Shown piece after piece: positions 10,861 to 23,700 of a DNA stretch of 64,000 bases. Within the stretch, counting starts at the first letter, position 1. Every line of letters starts with the position of its first letter. Location of the stretch: the NCBI GenBank assembly GCA_011316305.1, contig SAUG01000147.1, positions 48,864 to 112,863 on the forward strand, read 5' to 3'. The DNA is from Rusavskia elegans. Lineage: Eukaryota; Ascomycota; Lecanoromycetes; Teloschistales; Teloschistaceae. Under the pieces are notes generated by a model, which saw only the letters and a program-made list of their open reading frames with translations, did not search any database and was not told the origin of the DNA. Made by a program: the position numbers and the translations under genes.

Positions 10861-13662
10861 ACTAAAGAAATATAATTCCTAATAGCTATAAAAAGATTTT
10901 AAAAATATTTAGAAATTTATCGAGATATATAATTAAAATAACTCTTTAATAAAAAAATATAAAAAAGATAAAATTTAACGGAAATAAACTATAATTATAG
11001 ATATTAAACGTTTATAGAATATATATATAATATATATATTTAAAAGTATATTTATAGTTAATAAATTCTTTTATAGACTGGCCGTTTCGGGTCGGATTCC
11101 CGTTGAACCGTCGGGTACCCGACCCGATCTTAGTAACTCGATCCGGACCCGATCTAATTATTTAATATATTTAATATATTATTATTTTAATTTTTTAATA
11201 AAAGTAATATATCGAGGTAATATATTTAGTTTTACTACGGACTCTCTAGCTAGCGTAGTTAATTAATTAGAATTTTTTTAGTAAATTTGTATAAAAGTTA
11301 TACTAGCTTTATACTTTTATACTAAGGTTTAGCGTTTTTTTAGGTCGGGTCGGGTTAGTTAACCCGGGTTCGAAACCCGGCCGGGTCGGATTATATTTTC
11401 GTTTAACCCGATTCGGGTTAGGTCGGATTAGCTAACTCGGGTTCGAAACCCGACCCGACGGTCAGTCTATTCTTTTAAATTATTCTATAGAATCTATAAT
11501 ACTAGAGACTTTATTTACTATAATACGGGTTATATATTTTAATTTTTAGATATCTATATTTATATAATCGACCTAGTTTTATTATATATTTCTATTTTAG
11601 ACTATTTTTTTATTCTATAATAGACGGGAAAGATAGTACCGGAAAAATAATCTACTTTAATATTATTAAAAAGAAAATTTATAGAAATTTATAGATAGAA
11701 ATACAAGTATTAAAAGATATTAGATTATTTATTAAAGATACTATCTAAAGAGCCGAGATACCGATAGTTTTAATTTTTAGAAATTAAAATCTAGATACTT
11801 CCGGCGCCTTTAAAGCTATATATAGAAAAATTAACAGAAACTATAATAAAATAATAGATAAAAAAGTTAATAGAAACTATAATAAAATTACTAGCGATAA
11901 AATTTTCTCTTTTTCTTTAATAATATATAGGAAAATAACTAGATATAAATTATTATTATTATAGTTATTAAACGTATAGAAAAGACTATCGAAATATATT
12001 ATTAAAGGGGGTATTATTTTATACAAAAAAACTTTAATTACGGGTATAGATTATTCGATTTTTAATATCGGATATTTTATAGTAGGCGTTCGAATCGGAA
12101 TAAAACTATTATCTAAAAGTTTTTAAATAGTATTAGAAAAAGATATATAATATTTATATCGTCTAGTAACCAGAAATACTATATTTTATAATATATTCGG
12201 TAATTTTATAATAATATATTAGTAATTAACTATTTTATATAGAAGATTATAGATTATATTTAAAGATTTTAGATTAAAGACCGGATATAATATAGTAGTA
12301 AAATAGGATATTATAATAGATATCTATACTACCGCCGAGGTATTAATAGTATCTATTCTAAAAGGTAGAGATCTAGATACCGCCGGCGGGACAGAATTCT
12401 CGCGATAAAAGATAAATAGAGACAGTAAACGCGAAAGGAAGCCGAAATTTTAAAAAAAAAAATTAGAGACAATAGCAGTCCGCTACGTCTAGTATTTATA
12501 AAATTTATATTTTAAAATAGTTAATTTAGTCCGTATAATTTTATTTTTTCTAGCTAGATTTTAATTAATATATTTATATATATTTAAATATTTAAAAATA
12601 GAATTTAATATTATCGCGAAATAGTTAAAAATTATAGATATCTATATAAAATTATATAATATCGTATTAAAAATAGAGATATATTTAATAATATTTATAA
12701 TATCTAAAATAAATCTTTTTATAAATTTATAATTATTAAAAAATAATTATTTTTTATTTTAAATTATAAACCGATAAATATTTATTATTTATTTTATAGC
12801 TAAATTAAAAAAATAAAATTTCTATTATAGTTAGCTTTAAACTAATATAATAGAAAAAACTATATTATTTTATAGTCGGAAAAATCTTTTCTATCTTTTT
12901 TATATTTTAAATAAATATTAATAAAATAGTTTTTCGAATATTCGAAAATAGGACGTAGACGATTAATATTATTATAATCGCTAGTCGCGTAATATAAATA
13001 TCTAATATATAGTAAAAAAGCTATTTTATATATATAAAGGTAAAAAATTTATATAGACGACGAAATACTATTTAAATAAATAAAATATAAAAAATTAAAA
13101 TTTCTATTAAATAAAGTATTATTATATTATCGCTTATATATCGGAACTATATTATTTCGAATATTTATTTACTATTTAAAATCTTCGAATATTTATATTA
13201 GATTCGGGTTTAATTATATTTATTAAAATTTTTATCTAATATTATTTATAAATTATATATATATAGATACGCGAATATAGTATTTATCTATAGATATAAT
13301 ATATTTTTTCGAGGATATATACTAAAATAAAGTTATATTATTTATTTAACGGTACTATAATATAGTAGTTAATATTTCTAGCCGTAATTATAGTCGTATT
13401 TCGTTAATTAGAAAATTTATATTCGATTTATAATATTATCCTTTTTTTTAACTTTATTCTGGTATATATCTATATTATTAAAATATAGTTATATATAAAG
13501 GAGGGACCGATTATAATAATAACTAAAAAGTAACTTTTTTTTTATATTTTTTTTTATTTTTATAATTAACTATAAAGTTAATAGATTTATTTAATAAATA
13601 CTATAAATATATAAATTAATCTAGTATAATATCGAAAACGATATCGTTAAAGAAAAGGTAAT
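10861..13662 (+). other. Gypsy A1 3' region between pol and LTR, contents unrecognised (holds one MITE)
   Basis: About 2.4 kb of family A sequence (without the MITE at 11074-11469) lies downstream of integrase, unusually long for a gypsy element. It is matched in A2. One plus-strand frame near 12120-13350 stays mostly open apart from TAA/TAG codons and includes TTAEVLIVSILKGRDLDTAG around 12310. I recognise no domain. It could be a third ORF or non-coding. Confidence 0.5.
11074..11469. mobile_element. hAT-type MITE, 396 bp, copy 1
   Basis: Begins TAGACTGGCC and ends GGTCAGTCTA, with a perfect 8-bp TSD TTCTTTTA (11066-11073 and 11470-11477). The 8-bp TSD and short inverted ends fit the hAT superfamily. 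There is no transposase. GC-rich subterminal blocks contain repeated GGGTCGGGT/ACCCGACCC words that can fold. It is the same length as copy 2 (51880-52275), from which it differs mostly by C/T changes. Confidence 0.92.
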
Positions 13663-13899
13663 AATAAAACGTTAAACGCGTTATATAGACTTTAGAAATA
13701 TAATTAAAACGTTTGGAAACAAGATTCGCTATCTAGTTACTAAAACGTTACTAGTATATCAGATTTCGATCCTTTTCTATTTTTTTTTCTTTTATTACTA
13801 GATTATATTCTAGATTTTCTAGGATATAAATTAGTTTTATAATAAATTTTTCATCTGGTCTACAATCGTATATTGTTTTAGAAATATATCTATTTTATA
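13663..13899 (+). repeat. Gypsy A1 3' LTR (237 bp)
   Basis: Same orientation as 4947-5185. The start is RIP-degraded (AATAAAACGTTAAACGCG) and the end is CTATTTTATA, followed by the TSD GTTTT. Confidence 0.85.
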
Positions 13900-15299
13900 G
13901 TTTTATTACTTTTATAAAAGGAATATCTTCGTTAATAGGATTATAGTATATTTTATTAGCTAAATTTCCGCTATTATAGCTATTTTATAGCGACGTTCTA
14001 TTTTCTAAAATAGGCAGCGATAGAAAAAGCTGGTTTTTTTTATCTTTTTTATTATTATTAGATATTAGAAGCGAGGATTTTTTTCTAGATATATCCGGAT
14101 TCGTTTAGATTTATTTAAAGATATTATCTTTATCGCTTTCGCTATTACTAAATTTAGTTATAAAATAGTCTATATATAGGATATCGAATATATTATATAG
14201 AAAGGGCTCTATTTATAGCTAAATTTAATTCACTTTTCAAAATTAATAGAACGAAGTTTCGTTAAATATAATATTATAAGTACGGATAATTTTTCTCTAG
14301 TTCGGAATCTAGATAAAGTAGATATTCGTACTATTATATTCTACTAAAAATCTAATATAAACTTTAAAATACAACTTTTAGAATTTCGGAATATATTTAT
14401 CTAATATATAAACCTTATAGCTGTATATTCGGAAGTAATCTAGATATAAAACGGATTTAGTAACTATTTAAAATAGAATTTTCTATATAAACTTTTTCTT
14501 TAATATAATATTTATAATATAGGCGGCGGCTAAAATAGTCTAAAATTAAAAATAGTATAAAAAATTTACTCCGTTTATTATTACTTTAGTTTTGATAATA
14601 AAAATATAGTCTAATCGTTTCGAATAACTATTTTAAATTTATATATTTAAAGTAGTAGATTTCTAGAAAATTTCTAGCTCTACTATAAAGTTTAAAATTT
14701 TTTTATCTAAAATTAACTTTATATTTAACTATATAAAAACCATTATATTTTTATAGCGTATTTAAATAAATTTAAAAAAACGGCGAAGAAATTTAGTAAC
14801 TTTTGATTTAAAGCGATAGATTTCGACGATATAAAAATCCGTTTTAATATATACGAGATATAAAATCTAGTAATAATAGTTTAAACCGACGACTATTAGA
14901 ATTAAATCGTATATAATTCGATAGAAAAACTCGTCGGAATCTTCTAATTTACGCGAAGATATTAAAATAATTTAATAGATTTTAGGTACGGCGTACGTTA
15001 AATATTTATTAATTAATAGTACTTTGGATTTATTTATAATCTCTATCCTTTTAGCTACTTGCTATAGATACTAGATAGTTTTATCGGCGGCGTAAACGAA
15101 TAGCTAGTACTAGTCTTTAATTATATCCGATTTAGTTATAGCGAAAAACGGTAGAATAATATCTCTATATTTATTTATATTATCTTCTAATATAGATAGT
15201 TTACTAATTATTTTATATTTAATAATAATCTTTCCGTTACGTTTAATATAAAGAGTTTTAGAATTTTTAAAAAGATTTTCTTTCTTCTATATATATTTT
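13900..15299 (-). pseudogene. Copia integrase fragment between the two gypsy A insertions
   Basis: The minus strand at about 14440-14220 reads ILDKYIPKF, then VYIRFLVEYNSTNIYFI and KIIRTYNIIFNE. This is the copia integrase C-terminal block that in relatives precedes a variable linker and RT. It is therefore the middle third of the copia element at 2584-27440, and it proves that A1 and A2 inserted separately into one element. It is stop-ridden. Confidence 0.8.
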
Positions 15300-15537
15300 T
15301 ATAAAGTAGATATATTCTAAAATAGTATACGATTATAGACCAGACGAAAGATTTATTATAAAACTAACTTATATCCTAGAAAGACTAGAGTATAACCTAG
15401 TAATAAAGGAAGAAAGAAAGCGGAAAAGGATCGAGATCCGATATACTAGTAACGTTCTAATAACTAGGCGACGAGCTTTGTTTCTAAACGTTTTAATTAT
15501 ATTTTTAAAGCTTATATAACGCGCCTAATATTTTATA
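15300..15537 (-). repeat. Gypsy A2 3' LTR (238 bp)
   Basis: Begins TATAAAGTAGATATATTC and ends ATATTTTATA on the plus strand. It has the same orientation as 25231-25469. Confidence 0.86.
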
Positions 15538-16146
15538 ATTATCTTCCTTTTAGTAATATCGTCTTCGATATTATATTATATCTATCTATATATTTATTAT
15601 ATTTATTAAATAAATCTATTAACTTTATAGTTAACTATAAAGATTAAAAATAGTAAAAAAAAAGTTACTTTTTAGCTATTATTATAATCGGTCCCTCTTT
15701 TATATATATCTATATTTCAGTTATATAGATATATACTAGAATAAAATTAAAAAGGAAAGATATTACTATAAATCGAATATAGATCTTTTAATTAATAAGA
15801 TACGACCGTAATTACGGCTAGAAATACTAACTATTATACTATAATACCGTTAAATAAACGATATAATATTACTTTAACTAATATCTTTAAAAGGATATTC
15901 TATATCTATAAATATATATAAAACTTACGTATCTATATATATAAAGCTTATAAATAATACCAGATAAAAGTTCAAATAAATTTCATTAAACCCGAATCTA
16001 ATATAAATATTCGAGAATTTTAAATAATAAATAAACGTTCGGAACGATACGATTCTAATATACTAGCGATAATATAATAATACTTTATTTAATAGAAATT
16101 TTAATTTTCTATACTTTATTTATTTAAATAGTTTTTTATCGTTTAT

Positions 16147-16328
16147 TGTTATGACGAGGTCAAATATAGATAATAATTGGGTTTATAGAGGTTGATTGTT
16201 CTATAGAGGATGCCTGCGGGTATAAAAGGTACGTACCAAGACCGCTATCTAATCTAGCGAGCCGTACTAAACCTAATCGAGCAATTTATTATATACCTCT
16301 CGGCTTTATAAGAGCTTGCTCTATAATA
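16147..16328. repeat. Left LTR of the 1985 bp element
   Basis: 182 bp, TGTTATGACG..CTATAATA. It is nearly identical to 17950-18131, and the differences are C/T and G/A. Confidence 0.92.
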
Positions 16329-16549
16329 AATACCCTAAAAAGAGAAAAAGGTATCGCCTTCGATACTATAACGAGCGGTAGCGAAAGGCAGACGGTTATA
16401 CTATACAGGAGCTATAGTAACCGTATCGGAGCTCTTCTAGCAGCTGGACTAATACCTCTATAATAACTCCAAGCCAATAACTATATACTATATTTTCTAA
16501 ACTCTTTTTCGATAACTATAATATAATTGGCGGCGGCGGCGAGCTTACT

Positions 16550-17588
16550 AGCCAATAGAGTAACGTAAATAGCGCTAACGAGGTGGTTTCGGGGGCAGAG
16601 GCGTAGAAGGCGCGGTGGAGAAGGCGGAGGCTGCGGAGTTCGATACGGAGCTGGTAGGACTGGCGGAAGCGCTTGCGCAATTTGATTTAAAAGCAGCTGA
16701 TTGGCTGGCTTTTGCTACGTTCGATAGAAGCCAAATTAGCGCTTTTGGATCGAGTTTTCTGATTAGCCGGTTTGATTTTAAACAGGGTCCAGGCTATGTG
16801 GAGCCAAATTTAGTGAACAGCTGCGAAATCGTCATGTAGACGCGTTTCTGAGGTGGCAGATAGATTCGTGCAGGAGAACTCTCGTGTTGAACAGTGGTTT
16901 TGGTAGTGGTAAAAGGTGCTGGGGCAGAGATTTCTCGATAATGTGAGGGGGCAGGCGTTTGAGGAGGTGTTTGAGGAGATAATTGAAGTCGGTTCTTAGG
17001 TGCTGGAGCTGTTTTTGGTGCAGAAATTGGAGTACTGGGTGGAGATAGTAATGATTTAGGCTTAAATGATGGAGAAGGAGGTGCGGAATGAGATGTCTCG
17101 GTGGTTTTCTTTGTATAATAAGCCTCGATGTGCCTATAGAGTTGACTGTTTAACGAGAATCTCTCCGGACAGCGCTTGCATTCATAGGGATGCTAGAAAC
17201 GGAAGGCGGCCTGTAGTTAGTTGATTTCCGCGAAGGCCTTCTGTTTCGCTTTTTCAGCTCGCTGTTTTTACTGCTGCTGCCTGAAAAGCTCTTTATACTC
17301 TGCCTTTTCCGCTTGTTCTTGCTTAAGCTTCTCCGCTTGTACTTAACGGAGACGAGCTTGTTCGATAGCGAGCTTCTCTGCTCGTTACCTTATAATTTCG
17401 GCTTGTTATCTGGAGATCTGGGCTTGTTCTTATCTATCTTTCTCTATAGCTGATCGCTGCCAATCTAGATAGGTTCTCTGAGATTTAATAGAGGATTTAG
17501 TAGAGGATTTAGTAGAAACTGATAATAATAATAGTTGCCCGCCTAAAGAGGTAATAAATATAGCTACCTTTTCGTCGAATATAGCCAT
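16550..17588 (-). pseudogene. C2H2 zinc-finger protein remnant inside the LTR element
   Basis: The minus-strand ATG at 17588 opens MAIFDEKVAIFITSLGGQ, then a Ser/Thr-rich segment and a coiled-coil-like Gln/Glu/Ala/Arg-rich stretch (EKLAIEQARLR, KLKQEQAEKAEYKELF). A finger follows near 17190-17130: YECKRCPERFSLNSQLYRHI, which is CX2CX12H with the second zinc histidine just beyond or lost. A Pro/Ser/Thr-rich tail and YMTISQLFTKFGS near 16820 come next. Stops (at least five) sit at Gln-type positions in the coiled-coil part. Such fingers with Pro-rich tails occur in fungal LTR-element-associated ORFs, but the function is unknown. The open frame at 16615-16839 (plus) is its antisense shadow. Confidence 0.75.
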
Positions 17589-17949
17589 TATAGGGCGGAT
17601 CAACCTTTACGTTGATCCCGGCGAATTTAGCGTATATTTACTAGGAAGAACTGGGGATTTGAGTAAGGATCTGGTATAGAGGGCCTAGGATCTCGATAGA
17701 GGAGGTCTGGAGGTCTGAGGGTCTCGGTAGAGGACCGGGGGCTATACTAGACAGCGTAGAAGATATAGGTAAAATTGCTGGAAGCTTTACGGGAGCTGGT
17801 GATTGTATAGACAAACTGGTGATTCTCTCGGAGAAACTGGTAATACCTCAGAGGCAACTGGCTGTTTTTATTGGCTACTCGGCGAGTAGAAGAACTGAGG
17901 GTCCTACGATAGATAACGTAGGAGGAAAGACCCAATCATTGCTACCATT

Positions 17950-18131
17950 TATTATAACGAGGTCAAATATAGATAATAATTGGGTTCATGGAGGTTGATT
18001 ATTCTATAGAGGATGCCTGCGGGCACAAAAGGTGCGTGCCAAGGCCGCTATCTAATCTAGCGAGCCGTACTAAGCCTAATCGGGCAATTTATCACATGCT
18101 TCTCGGCTTTATAAAAGCTTGCTCCATAACA
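17950..18131. repeat. Right LTR of the 1985 bp element
   Basis: 182 bp, TATTATAACG..CATAACA, followed by the TSD TTTAT at 18132-18136. Confidence 0.92.
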
Positions 18132-18136
18132 TTTAT

Positions 18137-19900
18137 ATAAATTTTTTACCTTTATATATATAGAATATCTTCTCTACTATATATTAGATATTTATACTAC
18201 GTAACTAGCAATTACAGTAATATTAATTATCTATATTCTATTTTCGAATATTTGAAAAACTATTTTACTAATATTTACTTTAAATATAAAAAGGATAGAA
18301 AAGATTTTTCCGACTATAAAATAATATAGTTTCCTCTATTATATTAGCTTAAAGCTAACTATAATAGATATTTTATTTTTTCGACTCGGCTATAAAATAA
18401 ATAATAAATATTTATCGGTTTACGGTTAAAAATAAAAAAAAACTATCTTTTAATAACTATAAATTTATAAAAAAACTCGTTTTAGATATTATAAATATTA
18501 TTTAATATATCTCTATCTTTAACGCGATACTATATAATTTTATATAGATATCTATAATTTTTAACTACTTCGCGGTAATATTAAATTCTACTTTTAAATA
18601 TTTAAATATATATAAATACGTTAACTATAATCTAGTTAGAAAGAATAAAATTATACGAATTAAACTAGCTATTTTAGAATATAAACTTTATAAATATAAG
18701 ATATAGCAGGCCGCTATTTCTAACTTTTTTTTTTAAAATTTCGGCTTTTTTTCGCGTTTACCGTTTCTATTTATCTTTTATTATAAGAGTTCTACCCTAC
18801 CGGTAGTATCTAGATTTCTATCTTTTAGAGTAAATACTACTAGTACCCCGGCAGCGGTATAGATATCTATTATAGTATTCTATTCTACCGCTATATTACG
18901 TCCGGCCTTTAGTTTAAAATTTTAGATATAATCTATAATTTTTTATACGAGATAGTTAATTATTAATATATCGCTATAAAATCGCCGAATATATTCCGGA
19001 TTATAGTACTTCCGATTACTAGATAATATAAATATTATATACCCCCTTTTAATATTATTTAAAAACTTTTAGATAATTATCCCGTCCTAATTTAAATACC
19101 TACTATAGAATATTCGACGCCGAAGATCGAATAGTCTATATCTATAATTAAAGTTTTTTCGCGTAAAATAGTATCTTTTTTTATAGTATATTTTAATAGT
19201 CTTTTCCGTACGTTCGATAATTATAATAATAATAATTTATATTTAACTACCCCCCTATATATTATTAATAAGAAAAAAAAATTTTTATTACTAGTAATTC
19301 TATTATAGTTTCTATTAACTTTTTTATACGTAGCTTTAAAGGCGCCGGAAATATTCGGATTCTAATTTTTAAAGATTAGAACTACCGGTATTCTAACCTT
19401 TTAAATAGTACTTTCGATAAATAGTCTAATATCTTTTAATACTTTTAACTTTATTTATAAATTTTTATAAATCTTTTTTTTAATAGTATTAAAATAGATT
19501 ATTTTTCTAATATTATTTCTTTTACCTATTATAAAATAAAAGGATAGCCTAGAGTAGAAATATATAATAAGACTAGGTCGGTTACGTAAATATAGATATT
19601 TAGAAACTAGGATATATAACCTATATTATAGTAGATAAAGTCTCTAGTATTATAGATTCTATAAAATAATTTAAAAAAATTTATTAACTATAAACCTATT
19701 TCTAGATATTTATATTATATATATATTCTATAAACGTCTAATATCTATAATTATAGTTTATTTCTAAAAAATTTTACCTTTTTTATACTTTTTTATTAGA
19801 GGGTTATTTTAATTATATATTTCGATAAATTTCTAAATATTTTTAAAATCTTTTTATAACTACTAGGAATTATATTCCTTTAGCTAACTAGCCTATTTAA
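18137..19900 (-). other. Gypsy A2 3' region, contents unrecognised (continues 16141-15538)
   Basis: Counterpart of 10861-13662 in A1. It aligns in reverse complement, for example the block around 18690-18850 with 12330-12480. No domain is recognised on either strand. The 1985 bp element split it at 16147. Confidence 0.5.
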
Positions 19901-22900
19901 TTAGATATTCTATTTTTAGCTTTTCGCCTTTTTTAGATTTCGTAAATCTTTTATTTAAAATAATTTCTATTTTTTATTTCTTTTTATTATTAATAAAATC
20001 CGGTAATAGATATTCTAGTAATTCGCTATTTTAATAGCGATAGAACCTTTTTAATAAAGATATATAAAAGGTATTATAGATTTTTAATCTACTTAGAAAA
20101 CCTAACTAGTAAATCTAAAAGTCTATATACTTCGAAATATAATACGGCCCTATAAATTTCAAAATAATCTTTTTTAATTATTTAAATTTTAGGTTCTTTA
20201 TAGATAATAGTATTAAGTTACTAACTTTATATTCTATCTATTAATATTTTTTATTATAGTATTTAATCTAGCTTGCCTAAATTTTATTTTAATTTATACG
20301 TATCGATTCGTATATTTTTCGCAAGTTTATAATTTTTTCTTTTATTATTAATACTTTTATATTTACTATCTTTCTTTCTATAGCGTTATTTTTAACGCCT
20401 TCGAATATTATATCTAGGTTATTATCTATAAATATTTCGAAAGAAAATATCTTTATAATATTATATTCGCTATTATTATAGGCAAATTTAGTTAAAAGTA
20501 AAAGTTTAGTCTAGTTTTTCTATTTTTTTATAAATATATACTTTTAGATAATATTCTAGCGATTAATTCTATCGTTTAGTCTATTCGTCTATTTAAAGAT
20601 AAAAAATAATATTTAAACGACGTTTAATCTTTAGATAATAGTAGACCTCCGACTAGAATTCGCTCGTAAATAGCGAACCTCTATCGCTAATAATTCTATT
20701 AGAAATAAATCTTTTATACTAAAGTTTATTGATAATAAATTCTATAAAATTTTTCGTATTAATTATTTTATAATAAAAAATATATCTCGCTATTTTAGTA
20801 AATCGATCGACGGCTATAAATACTAAGTCTACTACGCTTTAAAAGTATCGGATAGATAGTAATCTAGTAATAAAATCTATCGCTATTTTTTTCTATAGCC
20901 GTATAGAATATAGAAGATTTTAAAGCTTTTTATACAGTTTATATCTATAGATTTTAACTCGTTAATAGATATTATATATTTCTATATACTCTTTAATATA
21001 TTTAGGTAATTTCGGCCAGGTATAGCTACGACGAATAAATAATAATATTCGCTAATATCCGAAGTATCTAGCTATAGAGTTATTATAGTATTTTACTAGG
21101 AATTTTATATATAATATTTTATTTTCGAATATATATAAAAACTTTTTATAAAAGAGAAAACTAATTTCTACTTCTATATTCTATAGCCCGGCTTTCTTTT
21201 TCGATTAATATTAGATAATCTATAAATACTTCTAAATATCGGTATCCCGACTTTAAAACTAGATAAATATATTATATATACTAGAAATTACTTTTCTATA
21301 TATTGTTTTATTAATAATAATCTTCTATACCGTTTAATATAGAATATCTAGGCTATAGTATATATTTCTAGCGATAGAATTTATTCTATTATTATATTTT
21401 TTATTAGAAATAGTTATTATTAACCTATTACTACCGCGTCGATAACCTATTATACCCGGAAGTAATCTTGATATATAAAATATATCGCGTTCTTTATTTA
21501 GTAGTAGAAAGTTAATTCTATTATTTTTAGAATTTTTAAATTCTATAGAAAATTCTTTAGGCCTTCTAGTTATACGCCCGTATAAAACGTAATTAACTCG
21601 AACCTTTTATATAAAGAGCGGTTCGCTATTTAATTTATAACTAGTAAAATTTAGCTTCCGTTAAAATATTGATAATATTATTTAGATTTAAAGATTAATA
21701 TCTTTATAATCCGGCTTTTTAAAAAGCGGATTAGTTAGATTAGTTTTTTCTAGATAATAAAAAATATTAAAATCTATAGTAGCTAATTTAATAATCTAGC
21801 GATATTATCGAATATTAAACTTTTTAACTTTTATAAAATCTCGAAGGTTATTATAATCTATCTAGATTTTTACCGTATACTTCGCGCCTTTAAAATAATA
21901 TTTCTATTATTCGAAGACTTTAATAATAGCGAGTAATTCGGTATTATATATTTTATAGTTACGTTTAATAAAAATTATCTTCTTCGACTAAAAAATAACT
22001 GAGAGCTAGCGACTATTTTTATTAGATTAAAATATAATTCTAGCTAGTCTAATTCCGGAAATATTAATTTCGATATAGATTTCTTTTTTTAGATCGAAAT
22101 ACTATAATATTCCGGCGGTATTAAAAACGTACTTTAATTTTTTAAAAATCTTTTAGATTCCGATAGTCTAGTAAAGCGGTTCCGACTTCTTTTCGGCTAT
22201 ATTTCCTATAAATAAATTCGTTAAAAGCGCCGTAATCCGAGAATACTAGTAAATAAAGTACCGATAGAAGTTTATAAACTTTAAAAAAATCTATACCTTT
22301 TAATAAATCTTTAGAACCGGCTATTTTTTAATAGTTACTATTTGTTCTAGATCTATTAAATTATTTTCGATAGATACGATAAAATTTAAAAATTTTATAC
22401 TTTTAATATTAAAAGTATATTTTTTAAAATTAAAGTATAGCTATATATTATAAAGCTTTTAAACGACCTATCTAATATATTCCTAATATTTTTCTTCCGA
22501 GTTAAAAAAGATTAAAATATTATCTAGATAGACTATATAGTAAATATTAACTAATTTTTCTAACGCCCTATTAATATAGGTTTAGAATATTATAGATATA
22601 TTAGTAAAACTAAAAGATATAACGAGATATTTAAAATACCTATATCTCGTATAAAACGCGGTTTTCTATTTATTATCTTTTTTAATTTTAATTCGATAGT
22701 AGATATTTTTAATATTATATTTAGAAAAGTATTTTACTCTAGATAATTAATCTAGAATCTTAGAGATAAAAGATAAAAGATAACGGTTTTTAATTATTAC
22801 TTTATTAAAGTCTCTGTAGTTAACGTATATACGAAGACTACTATCTTTTTTCGGTATAAAAAAAATTAAAGCTTCTATAAAAGATATTAAATAACGGATC

Positions 22901-23700
22901 TAGCCTTTTTTAAATATATTATCTAGATAAGTTTATAGCTTATCGAGCTCGCGTTTAGATAGGCTATAAATCGGGCTATATAGCGGATTTCTCCTATCTA
23001 GTTCGATTATATAATTAGTATCTTTAAACGGCGGTAAAAAATCTGCTAGATATATATTATAAACCTCGATCTCTTTATATATAGGTTCTAGAATCGACGG
23101 CTCGGCCTACTATATATTCTTATTATTTTTATCTTTACCGGCGCCGTTAGCTCCCGTCTATACGGCGGTATTATTATTAGATCTCGTATATATAGCGATA
23201 ATCGATATTATATATACCAATATATACTTCTCGGCCTATAGTATATAAATAAAAACTACCGGTAAGTTAATACTAAAGCGGAGTAACCGTTTTATCTCTA
23301 TCTAGTTATTTTATATCGTTTCGTTATAGATAGAAGATCGCTATTACTCTAATCCTAGGCCTATAACTATATATACTTGATATAAAGCTGGTATATCTAG
23401 GAGGATACTATATTTATCGGTCGTATCTAGAATATAGAATTGTAATATATATATTTCCCACGGTTCTAACTATCTATCGTTATCTAGTTTAAATTATATA
23501 CTCTATAATAGGTAGCGCGCTAACTTCTAATCTATTAAAAATAAAGTTTCTCGGCTTTTTAGATAGGTTTTAGGTTATATTAAATAATAAAAGATTAAAA
23601 AATAACGTTAATCTAGAAGCTTGAATCTAGAAATACTTTAGTTTTACCGTATTCTTTTACTAGTAACTCGATAAATATTCTAGTTAGAAAACCGTTTTTT
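19900..23700 (-). pseudogene. Gypsy A2 pol: protease, RT, RNase H, integrase
   Basis: Reverse-complement partner of A1 pol. The protease tail is near 23480-23330. RT is near 22980-22400 with box VYLDN at 22533-22519. RNase H is near 22100-21700. The integrase core is near 20850-20650 (VDLVFIAVDRFTKIARYI readable without interruption here). The C-terminal tail is near 20200-20050. It carries many RIP stops, and the second catalytic Asp of the RT box is Asn, as in A1. Confidence 0.87.

Larger units (their letters stand above)
4947..13899 (+). mobile_element. Ty3/gypsy family A, copy A1 (plus), full length but RIP-degraded
   Basis: LTRs at 4947-5185 and 13663-13899 flank a plus-strand gag-pol, and a 5-bp TSD GTTTT flanks the element (4942-4946 and 13900-13904). 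LTR ends have the RIP-altered form TATAAAG..CTTTATA, from a presumed TG..CA. Internal order is gag, protease, RT, RNase H, integrase, then a long 3' region. Two later insertions sit inside: a solo A LTR in gag (6142-6380) and a 396 bp MITE (11074-11469). Without them A1 is about 8.3 kb, like its partner A2. It is inserted in the minus-strand copia. Confidence 0.88.
16147..18131 (-). mobile_element. Non-autonomous LTR retrotransposon (1985 bp) carrying a zinc-finger gene remnant
   Basis: Two 182 bp direct repeats (16147-16328 and 17950-18131) run from TGTTATGACGAGG to CTCCATAACA, keeping canonical TG..CA at the outer ends. A perfect 5-bp TSD TTTAT flanks the element (16142-16146 and 18132-18136). 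The internal 1.6 kb encodes no gag, RT or integrase that I can see, only a minus-strand C2H2-type reading frame (16550-17588). It is much less AT-rich than the surrounding gypsy, so it is probably a younger insertion. The strand is given from the reading frame, since no PBS/PPT was assigned. Confidence 0.9.

Noticed and set aside
16615..16839. 74-codon plus-strand open frame starting MEKAEAAEFD
   Set aside because: Antisense to the zinc-finger remnant, whose frame fits a recognisable protein; the plus frame is a shadow.
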